From assembly GCA_029864785.1 (NCBI GenBank), contig JAOTST010000118.1, positions 1-5,776 of the forward strand: a stretch of DNA of 5,776 nt, in the 5' to 3' direction. The translations under genes and the position numbers were made by a program. Below the pieces are notes generated by a model. That model searched no databases, was not told the origin of the DNA, and worked only from the letters and a program-made list of their open reading frames with translations. The DNA is from Chromatiales bacterium. Its GTDB lineage: Bacteria; Pseudomonadota; Gammaproteobacteria; Thiohalomonadales; Thiohalomonadaceae. Shown here in pieces: positions 1-5,730 of this stretch (positions are counted from its first letter, which is position 1; every line of letters starts with the position of its first letter).

Positions 1-1
1 C

Positions 2-517
2 ATCTCCTACCTACTCTATCCGAAGGTGTTTGAGGCATTTACCCAACACCAATCGGACTACTCAGACACTAGCCGAGTGCCTACCCCAGTATTCCTCTAT
101 GGTCTCGAACCCGATGAGGAAGTTTCTGTGGAGATCAACAAAGGAAAGTCTGCGATCATCAAATTTCTCACGATGGGGCATGGACAGTCTGATGGCACCC
201 GTCCTCTCTTCTTTGAAATTAATGGCGTACCACGCGAAGTCGCTATATTGGACAACTCGCTTGCAGATTCAGTGCTTCAGCGCACCAAGGCTGATCCCGA
301 CAATCCAGCCCATATTGGTGCAACAATGCCCGGCATGGTTGTCAGTCTGCACGTCAATAGTGGTGACCAGATCAAAAAAGGTGACAAACTACTGGTTCTT
401 GAGGCAATGAAGATGGAGACTACATTCCACACCGAGCACGATGGCATGGTGACTCAAGTCGTGGTGCAACAGGGAGCAACCGTAGAGACAGGTGATCTGC
501 TGATGGTAATTGAGTAA
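2..517 (+). CDS. pyc: Pyruvate carboxylase, C-terminal part with biotin carrier domain (5' partial)
   Basis: This is the last part of a biotin-dependent carboxylase that makes oxaloacetate from pyruvate and bicarbonate, a cytosolic refilling step for the TCA cycle. The frame is open from the window edge and begins within the family signature SYLLYPKVF, followed by RVPTPVFLYG and FFEINGVPRE. These belong to the tail of the carboxyltransferase region and the tetramerisation region of single-chain pyruvate carboxylases. The final ~75 residues are a biotinyl/lipoyl domain: MPGMVVSLHV, then EAMKME, whose lysine (codon 410-412) is the expected biotin attachment site. About 170 residues are visible; the family is usually about 1,150 long, so most of the gene lies upstream. 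A GTG at 26 is an internal valine codon, not the start. An OadA-type decarboxylase alpha subunit also ends in a biotin domain, but the YPKVF and FFEINGVPRE segments favour pyruvate carboxylase. The gene converges on greB. Confidence 0.9.
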   Translation: MSYLLYPKVFEAFTQHQSDYSDTSRVPTPVFLYGLEPDEEVSVEINKGKSAIIKFLTMGHGQSDGTRPLFFEINGVPREVAILDNSLADSVLQRTKADPDNPAHIGATMPGMVVSLHVNSGDQIKKGDKLLVLEAMKMETTFHTEHDGMVTQVVVQQGATVETGDLLMVIE

Positions 518-560
518 GCACCCATTAATGCTATTTGTTTTGACTACTTTGAGTTGTTTC

Positions 561-594
561 TATTAAGGCGAAATACGTCAATCTCGCCTTAATA
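561..594. terminator. Perfect 11-bp inverted repeat between convergent pyc and greB
   Basis: The arms TATTAAGGCGA (561-571) and TCGCCTTAATA (584-594) are exact reverse complements around a 12-base loop. The element is 43 bases after the pyc stop and 53 bases beyond the greB stop, so it could end transcripts from both sides. There is no clear T-run after either arm (ATCTAT on the plus side, GAAACAA on the minus side). A classic intrinsic terminator is therefore not certain. It may instead be a 3'-end-stabilising hairpin or a protein-binding dyad. Confidence 0.5.
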
Positions 595-647
595 ATCTAT
601 ATCTCACTTCAAAATATCCATCTTGTAGCCTTAACACTTAACTTAAT

Positions 648-1163
648 TTAGGCCCAGTCAGGTTCCACAAAAGGTTGGCTCGCATCACCGGTATAACTGA
701 CCGATACAATCCCATAGGTCGCCTCACCTTTGGGTAACGTTACCATCACTTCGTCATCAATCGACTTTCCCAACAGAGCACGTGCCATTGGCGAGTCGAT
801 ACTGAACCAACCGCGCTTGGGATCAAACTCATCAGGACCGACAATACGAAATTCACTCTCCTGAGCATCCTCATCCTCTAAGGTGATCCATGCTCCGAAA
901 AAGACCCGATCTTGATCATCGGGAATCCGCTCAACCACCTGTAACGCCTCAAGACGTTTACGCAAGAAACGAACACGGCGGTCGATCTCCCTCAATTGCT
1001 TTTTGCCATAAATATACTCGGCATTCTCCGAGCGATCACCCTGTGCGGCAGCCTCAGATACAGAGCGAGTCACCTTGGGGCGTTTTGTACGCCACAGAAA
1101 ATCAAGTTCGGCACGCATATACGCTTCGCCCTCAACGGTGATGTAGTTCGACTTATCAGTCAT
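648..1163 (-). CDS. greB: Transcription elongation factor GreB
   Basis: GreB binds the RNA polymerase secondary channel and stimulates cleavage of backtracked RNA so that stalled elongation complexes restart. The 171-residue protein shows the whole family layout. An N-terminal coiled-coil hairpin (about 8-80) carries the tip motif GDRSENAEY with acidic residues D43 and E46, which match D41/E44 of E. coli GreB. A C-terminal FKBP-like domain (about 83-158) carries [14 protein letters not shown] and [24 protein letters not shown] is more GreB-like than GreA-like. It is slightly longer than the E. coli protein (158) because of a short C-terminal tail of about 13 residues ending in EPDWA. The chosen ATG gives an N-terminus that lines up with the family; no strong Shine-Dalgarno is visible before it. 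It lies 77 bp downstream of the cupin gene on the same strand and has its own extended -10 promoter, so it may be transcribed both alone and by read-through. Confidence 0.95.
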   Translation of the reverse strand: MTDKSNYITVEGEAYMRAELDFLWRTKRPKVTRSVSEAAAQGDRSENAEYIYGKKQLREIDRRVRFLRKRLEALQVVERIPDDQDRVFFGAWITLEDEDAQESEFRIVGPDEFDPKRGWFSIDSPMARALLGKSIDDEVMVTLPKGEATYGIVSVSYTGDASQPFVEPDWA

Positions 1164-1221
1164 TGAATAGGATCAACTTAGGTCGTATGAATGTAAATGT
1201 CATTGTTCAGTACCAATAGTG

Positions 1222-1230
1222 ATTATAGCA
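1222..1230 (-). promoter_or_regulatory. Extended -10 promoter element for greB
   Basis: Read on the minus strand this is TGCTATAAT, an exact TATAAT hexamer (1222-1227) with the upstream TGn extension. No good -35 hexamer lies 16-18 bases further upstream, which is common for extended -10 promoters. Transcription would begin near 1215 and leave a leader of about 50 bases before the greB ATG. It lies in the 77-bp gap between the cupin and greB genes, so it would let greB be expressed independently of the upstream gene. Confidence 0.6.
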
Positions 1231-1240
1231 GCCACTACTC

Positions 1241-1660
1241 CTACTCTTCTCCACAATCGATATAGTTATCAGGTACAAAACGTGGCGTACAGATCGCCAG
1301 AAAGATAAGGTCATCACTACCTGTATTGGTAATGCGTTGGCGTATCCCCGCAGGAATCACCACCACATCTTCGGCGATCACCTCTCTGGCTGGCTCATCC
1401 CCCACTTCAGCAAGACCAGAGCCCTCCACTATCAAATAATGTTCAGCAGTCTCTTTTAATCGATGCCAGCGAGTCGTCTGACCCGGCTCAACACGCGCCT
1501 TGGCGACAGATATGGCGGGATCATCCGAACTATTGAGCAACTCCGTGATATAGCACCCCTCCTTAAAAAAGTACTCTGCTTGCCCGTCGTTATGCTGTAT
1601 AAACTCCATCAATTCAGAAATATTTAATTCCTTGCCCTGCCCACTATCTATGTCGCTCAT
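1241..1660 (-). CDS. Small single-domain cupin protein with incomplete metal-site motifs
   Basis: This 139-residue protein is a single cupin beta-barrel; its substrate is unknown. Cupin motif 1 is recognisable at about 60-80 (PG then TTRWHRLKETAEHYLIVEG) and motif 2 at about 97-112 (EDVVVIPAGIRQRITN). It ends with FLAICTPRF, typical of small cupins annotated as mannose-6-phosphate-isomerase-like. Against the usual pattern, H66 and E73 are kept, but the second histidine of HxH is L68 and the motif 2 histidine is Q108. Metal binding may thus be altered or use other residues such as H74. The ATG at 1660 overlaps the divergent pseudouridine synthase start; M18 (MEFIQ) is a possible alternative start. 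An intracellular protein is likely, as no signal peptide is seen. It precedes greB on the same strand, but a shared function is not evident. Confidence 0.8.
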   Translation of the reverse strand: MSDIDSGQGKELNISELMEFIQHNDGQAEYFFKEGCYITELLNSSDDPAISVAKARVEPGQTTRWHRLKETAEHYLIVEGSGLAEVGDEPAREVIAEDVVVIPAGIRQRITNTGSDDLIFLAICTPRFVPDNYIDCGEE

Positions 1661-2525
1661 GTCCCAGCCCGAAAAATTAGAAATTCATATTGAGATCAAA
1701 GATAACGATATGGTCGCCATCGATCAAATTGCCGATCAGTGTGAACTCTCCAAGCAGCGTATCAAATATGCGATGAAGAAGGGTGCGGTATGGCTGACTC
1801 ATGCAAGAAAAAATGACAAAGAGGGACATACCCAACGCCTGCGTCGAGCCAAGAAGCAGCTTAACGTGGGGGATACCTTACACCTCTATTACGATGAACA
1901 CCTACTCGCAGTCGAACCACCTACCGCTATACTCATTTCTGATGAGGGAGATTATTCCATCTGGTACAAACCCTACGGCATGCTGTCGCAGGGTTCCAAA
2001 TGGAGCGACCACTGCACCATCAACCGCTGGGCCGAGCAGCACCTGTTACCAGAACGTCCGGCGTTTATTGTGCATCGCCTCGACCGTGCCGCCAGCGGAC
2101 TTATCTTAATCGCCCACAAAAAGGGAACTGCTAGCGGCTTGGCAAAACTGTTTGAAAAGCGGGAGATAGACAAACGCTATCGGGTCATCGTACATGGCAA
2201 TTTTGGTGTCTATCCCCGCACCATGAACAGCGAGATCGATGACCGAACCGCGAGCAGCAAAGCCTCTCTACTCGATTATGACTCAGAGCTAGACCGCTCT
2301 CTGCTGGAGGTGACGATTGAGAGCGGTCGCAAGCATCAGATCCGCCGTCATCTCTCTGAAATCGGCTTTCCAGTAGTGGGAGATCGACTCTATGGTGAAG
2401 AGGGAGATAGTGATGATCTACAACTCATCGCCTATCGACTCAGCTTTATCGACCCTGCCAACGATGAGCAGCACGACTACCAACTCCCCGATGAGCTAAT
2501 GACCTGTTTTTTGACTGAAAACTAG
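1659..2525 (+). CDS. RluA-family pseudouridine synthase with N-terminal S4-like domain
   Basis: The product isomerises uridine to pseudouridine in RNA, most likely rRNA or tRNA; the target site cannot be read from sequence. With the ATG at 1659 it has 288 residues. An S4-like RNA-binding segment lies at about 28-75 (LSKQRIKYAMKKGAVWL, then the basic QRLRRAKKQLNVGD). The catalytic domain contains HRLDRAASG (139-147) with the nucleophilic aspartate D142, then KRYRVIVHG and the family motif GRKHQIRRHL with GFPVVGDRLYG (223-245). The frame extends back to a TTG at 1632 and also has an ATG at 1650. No Shine-Dalgarno clearly selects one of them; 1659 was chosen because MSQPEKLEIHIEI gives the most family-like N-terminus. 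It is divergent from the cupin gene and overlaps it by two bases. No convincing terminator follows. It resembles the RluA/RluC/RluD/TruC group but is not clearly one of these, so no symbol is given. Confidence 0.9.
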   Translation: MSQPEKLEIHIEIKDNDMVAIDQIADQCELSKQRIKYAMKKGAVWLTHARKNDKEGHTQRLRRAKKQLNVGDTLHLYYDEHLLAVEPPTAILISDEGDYSIWYKPYGMLSQGSKWSDHCTINRWAEQHLLPERPAFIVHRLDRAASGLILIAHKKGTASGLAKLFEKREIDKRYRVIVHGNFGVYPRTMNSEIDDRTASSKASLLDYDSELDRSLLEVTIESGRKHQIRRHLSEIGFPVVGDRLYGEEGDSDDLQLIAYRLSFIDPANDEQHDYQLPDELMTCFLTEN

Positions 2526-2581
2526 GCTGTCACACATTTTTGTGCATACGAAACTACTAAAATTTCTTAACCAAACAGTCC

Positions 2582-2669
2582 AAAGTTTACAATAACTTTC
2601 TTAAAAGTTTACAATAACTTTCTAAAAAGTTTACAATAACTTTCTAAAAAGTTTACAATAAATACAATA
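2582..2669. repeat. Four tandem 22-bp repeats built from alternating AAAGTT/AACTTT half-sites (putative operator array)
   Basis: Units begin at 2582, 2604, 2626 and 2648 with an exact 22-bp period. Units 2 and 3 are identical, unit 1 differs by one base, and unit 4 keeps the first 14 bases and then diverges. Each full unit is a dyad: AAAGTT, spacer TACAAT, AACTTT, followed by CTAA or CTTA. The half-sites therefore alternate in orientation at steps of 12 and 10 bp, close to one helical turn each. There are seven half-sites in the array, and an eighth AAAGTT lies at 2680-2685, just before the start codon of the next gene. Phased inverted half-sites directly upstream of a winged-HTH gene are best read as an autoregulatory operator (inference). 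It is not a CRISPR array, since there are no spacers. Confidence 0.9.
2630..2659 (+). promoter_or_regulatory. Candidate sigma70-type promoter formed by repeat units 3 and 4
   Basis: TTTACA (2630-2635, one mismatch to TTGACA) and TACAAT (2654-2659, one mismatch to TATAAT) lie 18 bp apart, each supplied by a neighbouring 22-bp repeat. Transcription would start around 2666. A second TACAAT at 2663-2668 lacks a good -35. Because the hexamers are parts of the repeats, anything binding the array would block or reshape polymerase access. The purine run AGAGAGAG (2669-2676) could be the ribosome binding site of the next gene, though its 13-base spacing to the ATG is long. Confidence 0.45.
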
Positions 2670-2689
2670 GAGAGAGTCAAAAGTTTCTA

Positions 2690-3724
2690 ATGGCCAAAAA
2701 AACCACAGAAAAAACCAGGATTATCAGAAGCTTTCTTGTTGATGCTGTACGAGCAGGCCAGCAGGATATTGTTCAATCTGCTTCTGTGGCTTTTGCTATT
2801 TCAAGACAATCCATCAATAGACACCTAAAAGCTCTTGTCGATGAGGGTAGATTACTCTCATCTGGCAACACAAAGGGCCGAGTCTATTCTCTTGGCCCGG
2901 TAAGAAGAAAAGCGCTCCAATACAGATTATCTGAATTAGATGAGCATATTGTCCATAGAAAGGACTTTGGTTTTGTCTTTGATGATCTCCCCGATAATGT
3001 GTCGGAAATCTGCCACTATGGCTTTACCGAAATGCTCAACAACGCCATTGATCACTCTGATGGTGAGTTTGTGACTGTCTATGTTATACGTAAAGAACAA
3101 AAGATTGTTATTGGAATAGAAGATGATGGTGAAGGTATCTTTAAACGTATAGCCAGGATTATGGAGCTACCAGATCCAAGAGAGTCGATTTTAGAACTGA
3201 GCAAAGGAAAATTGACCACAGATCCTGACAATCACTCTGGAGAGGGCGTCTTTTTCACAAGCCGTGCTTTTGACTGGTTCTATATAGAATCTGGAGACCT
3301 ACTTTTTGCTCATGATGATGATTCACTAAATGATCATCTTCTTCATAACCGTGTTGATAGGAAAGGCACGGCCGTCCATATGGCAATTGCTCTGGATAGC
3401 AAACGGGATCTCGGAGAGATTTTTGATGAATTTAGCAGCGGCCCTGATGAATATAGTTTTAACCGAACCGTTGTCCCCGTTCGCTTAGCTGCTTATGAGG
3501 GAGAAACTCTCGTATCCAGATCACAGGCGAAGAGAATATTGACACGAGTTGAGCGATTCACAGACGTTCTACTTGATTTCGAAGGGGTTGATAAGATTGG
3601 GCAAGCATTTGCAGATGAAGTTTTCAGAGTATTCAGTAACAGTCACCCAAATACTGAAATCACTCCGATCAAAACTTCAAAACAGATTGATCAGATGATC
3701 GCTAGAGCCCGATCCAATAAATAA
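2690..3724 (+). CDS. Winged-HTH / GHKL ATPase / STAS-like (DUF4325) protein
   Basis: This is a 344-residue, apparently cytosolic protein with three parts. Residues about 8-70 form a winged helix-turn-helix, with recognition helix near ISRQSINRHLKALVDEG (37-53) and a wing at SGNTKGRVYSLG. Residues about 100-235 form a GHKL ATPase: N-box E114/N118/H122 in EMLNNAIDHS, G1 box D145-x-G147-x-G149 in DDGEGIF, and G2 box SGEGVFFTS (183-191). Residues about 270-340 match the STAS-like DUF4325 family (SRSQAKRILTRVERF, then LDFEGVDKIGQAFADEVFRVF). There is no phosphoacceptor histidine domain and there are no membrane segments. The make-up recalls the SpoIIAB/SpoIIAA anti-sigma kinase and STAS antagonist pair joined to a DNA-binding domain, but the position of the SpoIIAA phosphorylated serine appears to be Gly-Gln. 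Serine phosphotransfer is therefore doubtful. The upstream 22-bp repeats suggest autoregulation. Arginine is often AGA, unlike in adk, hinting at transfer. The biological role is unknown. Confidence 0.88.
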   Translation: MAKKTTEKTRIIRSFLVDAVRAGQQDIVQSASVAFAISRQSINRHLKALVDEGRLLSSGNTKGRVYSLGPVRRKALQYRLSELDEHIVHRKDFGFVFDDLPDNVSEICHYGFTEMLNNAIDHSDGEFVTVYVIRKEQKIVIGIEDDGEGIFKRIARIMELPDPRESILELSKGKLTTDPDNHSGEGVFFTSRAFDWFYIESGDLLFAHDDDSLNDHLLHNRVDRKGTAVHMAIALDSKRDLGEIFDEFSSGPDEYSFNRTVVPVRLAAYEGETLVSRSQAKRILTRVERFTDVLLDFEGVDKIGQAFADEVFRVFSNSHPNTEITPIKTSKQIDQMIARARSNK

Positions 3725-3943
3725 GAAAATTCTAAAAACTAGGTAGCTAATAACTCGCTTAATCCCCCCATCGCATCCAAATATTTCCAAATTCTAATAT
3801 AAGGCTGTAAAATAGCCGGCTGCTTTCGGGCTTGGTGGCTATAGCTTGTCGAAATACTCACAGCAACAGTCCGCGCCATCTTAGATGGTTTTAAATAAGC
3901 AACGAATTCAATAACTTATTATTTATTAATTGGAGAAAAAACA
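3725..3943. other. 219-bp adk leader/intergenic region with weak hairpins
   Basis: No gene is seen. ATAGCC (3812-3817) and GGCTAT (3837-3842) can pair around a 19-base loop, while GGCT at 3803-3806 can pair instead with AGCC at 3814-3817, so two alternative stems compete. A small palindrome, CCATC-TTA-GATGG (3876-3888), is followed by TTTT, like a weak attenuator or terminator. No convincing -35/-10 pair was found for adk. A Shine-Dalgarno GGAG at 3932-3935 sits eight bases before the adk ATG. Confidence 0.4.
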
Positions 3944-4588
3944 ATGAGACTCATTCTTTTGGGTGCACCTGGCGCAGGTAAAGGTACTGTTGCAAAAATG
4001 CTGACCGCTATCGACGGTTCTGTTCAAATCTCAACTGGCGACATCCTGCGTGGCGCTGTTCGCGACGGAACTGACCTGGGTAAAGAGGCCAAGGGTTACA
4101 TGAACTCTGGCGCACTGGTTCCTGATGAGCTGATTCTCAATATCATGGGTGAGCGTCTTCTTGAGGACGACTGCAAGAGCGGTTTCCTGCTTGACGGTTT
4201 CCCACGCACTATCCCACAAGCTGACGCACTGGGCGAAATGCTCACTAAGCTCGGCATCACGCTTGATGGCGCAGTAAACCTCGACGTTCCACGTGACGTT
4301 ATCCTAGACCGTTTGACTACTCGTCGCACCTGCTCAAACTCTGAGTGCCAGGCTATCTACAACGTTAAGAGCATGCCTTCTAAGGTTGATGGTGTTTGCG
4401 ACAAGTGTGGCAGCCCAACCATCCAGCGTGATGACGAGACTGAAGAGGCAATCACCAAGCGTCTTGAGACCTTCAACGAGCAGACTGCTCCTCTTGTTGG
4501 TTACTACGAAGGTAAGGGCAACCTTATCAACGTAAACGCTACTTCAAGCGATGCGGTTGTTGAAGCGATTCAATCTGCAATTAAGTAA
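3944..4588 (+). CDS. adk: Adenylate kinase with a four-cysteine (zinc-type) lid
   Basis: Adenylate kinase interconverts AMP and ATP with two ADP in the cytosol and sets the adenylate energy balance. The 214-residue length fits the long bacterial form. The P-loop GAPGAGKGT is at 7-15, the AMP-site motifs STGDILR (30-36) and DGFPRT (84-89) are present, and the LID spans about 122-160, followed by QRDDETEEAI and KRL. The LID carries C130 and C135 plus C152 and C155, a C-x4-C/C-x2-C set expected to hold a structural zinc. Gammaproteobacteria such as E. coli usually have a cysteine-free, hydrogen-bonded LID, and the first pair here has four rather than the common two intervening residues. The start follows a good GGAG sequence at eight bases. 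Codon use is strongly CGT/GGT-rich, as in highly expressed genes. It is probably a single-gene transcript, ended by the terminator 37 bases downstream. Confidence 0.97.
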   Translation: MRLILLGAPGAGKGTVAKMLTAIDGSVQISTGDILRGAVRDGTDLGKEAKGYMNSGALVPDELILNIMGERLLEDDCKSGFLLDGFPRTIPQADALGEMLTKLGITLDGAVNLDVPRDVILDRLTTRRTCSNSECQAIYNVKSMPSKVDGVCDKCGSPTIQRDDETEEAITKRLETFNEQTAPLVGYYEGKGNLINVNATSSDAVVEAIQSAIK

Positions 4589-4625
4589 ATCAATTAGGCT
4601 AGTAACAGCTAGCTAGTATTGAAAG

Positions 4626-4653
4626 GCCGCACCCATTTGGGTGCGGCTTTTTT
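4626..4653 (+). terminator. Strong intrinsic terminator of adk
   Basis: GCCGCACCC (4626-4634) and GGGTGCGGC (4639-4647) form a perfect 9-bp GC-rich stem with loop ATTT, followed directly by six T (4648-4653). This is a textbook rho-independent terminator on the plus strand, 37 bases after the adk stop codon. Confidence 0.95.
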
Positions 4654-4984
4654 GTACCTAAATAAACCTCACATCACTCTCAATTTTACTGCCATATAAA
4701 GCAATAAATCATAAATACATGGTGCTGTCTTTCTCACTTTTATAGGACTAATAAACTGCAGCGCATGTTATAACCTATTGTTTTTCATCTACCAGAACTA
4801 CTCTTAACATTAGACAAATGATTACTTTATAGAGAGCTGAGTCACAATAAGTGCTTTAGAATAAGAAAATAGTAACTTTTAATAGAAAAAATATTATTTT
4901 CATCTTGTTTTTTTTATCCAGTCACTACACAATCAGCACGCTAATAACGTTATATATCGCTAAAATTCGAATGGAGAGCGCATT
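4654..4984. other. 331-bp AT-rich gap upstream of the HU-like gene
   Basis: No open frame with coding character or RNA gene is seen. The stretch is very AT-rich, with A- and T-tracts around 4880-4920 that could be intrinsically bent. A TATATAT at 4951-4957 could be a -10 element for the following gene, with a start near 4963, but no good -35 is found at 17-18 bp. GGAG at 4973-4976 is a well-placed ribosome binding site, eight bases before the ATG at 4985. Confidence 0.4.
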
Positions 4985-5524
4985 ATGGTTGCTAAAAAGA
5001 AATCTACCGCTAAAAAGAAAAAGGCTGTAGCTAAGAAGAAAGTTACTGCAAAAAAACGTGTAGTTGCCAAAAAGGCGCCTGCAAAAAGAGCAGTAGCCAA
5101 GAAAAAAGTTGTTAAAAAGAAGAGTGTTGCCAAAAAGAAGGTAGCTACTAAGAAGAAGGTGACTGCTAAGAAAAAAACAGCCACTCCAGCCGCTGCTCCA
5201 ATGAAGGCAACCACTACTAAGCAGACCAAATCTCAGATTATTGCCGCAATTTCTGAATCGACAGGGCTGAACAAGAAGGAAGTCGGTTCTGTATTCTCAG
5301 CAATGTCCGATCTTGCTGGAAGCCACATGAAAAAACGCGGTTCTGGCGAATTCACTATCCCTGAGATGGGTGTAAAGATTAAGCGTATTAAGAAGCCTGC
5401 GACAAAGTCGCGTAAAGGTGTCAATCCGTTTACAGGTGAAGCAATTACGATTAAGGCAAAGCCTGCTCGTAATCAGATTCGTCTATCGGCGCTTAAGGCT
5501 CTCAAGGAGAGTGTTACCAAATAG
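4985..5524 (+). CDS. HU-type DNA-binding protein with histone-H1-like Lys/Ala-rich N-terminal tail
   Basis: This 179-residue nucleoid protein has two parts. Residues 1 to about 65 are a low-complexity, strongly basic tail of degenerate repeats such as VAKKK, TAKKK and VVKKK, like the C-terminal tail of histone H1. A short Pro/Ala/Thr linker follows (TPAAAPMKATTT). Residues about 79-177 are an HU/IHF-type domain: KSQIIAAISESTGLNKKEV matches the HU helical hairpin, GEFTIPEMGVKIKRI the beta sheet, and GVNPFTGEAITIKAKP the DNA-binding arm, where P148 takes the place of the intercalating proline of the RNPxTGE motif. RLSALKALKESV is the final helix. Canonical HU is about 90 residues, so this is nearly twice that length because of the tail. 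The expected role is DNA compaction or bridging. A clear GGAG site precedes the ATG, and a strong terminator follows, so it is likely monocistronic. Confidence 0.88.
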   Translation: MVAKKKSTAKKKKAVAKKKVTAKKRVVAKKAPAKRAVAKKKVVKKKSVAKKKVATKKKVTAKKKTATPAAAPMKATTTKQTKSQIIAAISESTGLNKKEVGSVFSAMSDLAGSHMKKRGSGEFTIPEMGVKIKRIKKPATKSRKGVNPFTGEAITIKAKPARNQIRLSALKALKESVTK

Positions 5525-5545
5525 TATCGAATCAATTTGATACCT

Positions 5546-5574
5546 AAAAAGGCCGGATATTCCGGCCTTTTTTT
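5546..5574 (+). terminator. Intrinsic terminator of the HU-like gene
   Basis: The stem AAAAAGGCCGGA (5546-5557) pairs with TCCGGCCTTTTT (5561-5572) around loop TAT, and the T-run continues to 5574. The A-run on the left makes it potentially bidirectional. A second hairpin, GTATCGAA (5524-5531) with TTTGATAC (5536-5543) including one G-U pair, starts at the last base of the stop codon, just before it. Confidence 0.95.
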
Positions 5575-5730
5575 ATGCCTGTAATTTTCTTGGGGGTTTA
5601 CACAAAGGATAAAAGGGCTCACAAAAATAATATTACACGCCCTACATCAATGAGTTCATTTGAATATATATTGAGAACAGGTTATCTCCTTAGGCTGTCC
5701 TTCACACTGTAGTAGCCAAAGTTCCATCTC

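Noticed and set aside
30..410. Second plus-strand frame of 126 residues at the left end.
   Set aside because: It overlaps the pyruvate carboxylase reading frame, which matches a known family to its last residue; the overlapping frame has no recognisable motif.
2531..2546. CACA-TTTT-TGTG hairpin after the pseudouridine synthase stop as a terminator.
   Set aside because: The stem is only four base pairs, AT-containing, and no T-run follows.
2582..2669. Possible CRISPR array.
   Set aside because: The 22-bp units abut directly with no unique spacers and there are no cas genes; the internal dyad and position fit an operator.
3812..3842. Minus-strand terminator (ATAGCC stem followed by TTTT in that direction).
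   Set aside because: No minus-strand gene lies upstream to be terminated, and the stem is short with a 19-base loop.
4096..4329. Minus-strand frame of 77 residues, rich in Arg and Ser, inside adk.
   Set aside because: It is a shadow of the well-supported adk gene and has no motif or ribosome binding site.
4960..5229. Minus-strand 89-residue frame rich in Phe, Leu, Val and Ala that looks like a membrane protein.
   Set aside because: It is the antisense reading of the lysine-rich AAA/AAG/GCT repeats of the HU-like gene, so the hydrophobicity is an artefact; it has no clear ribosome binding site.
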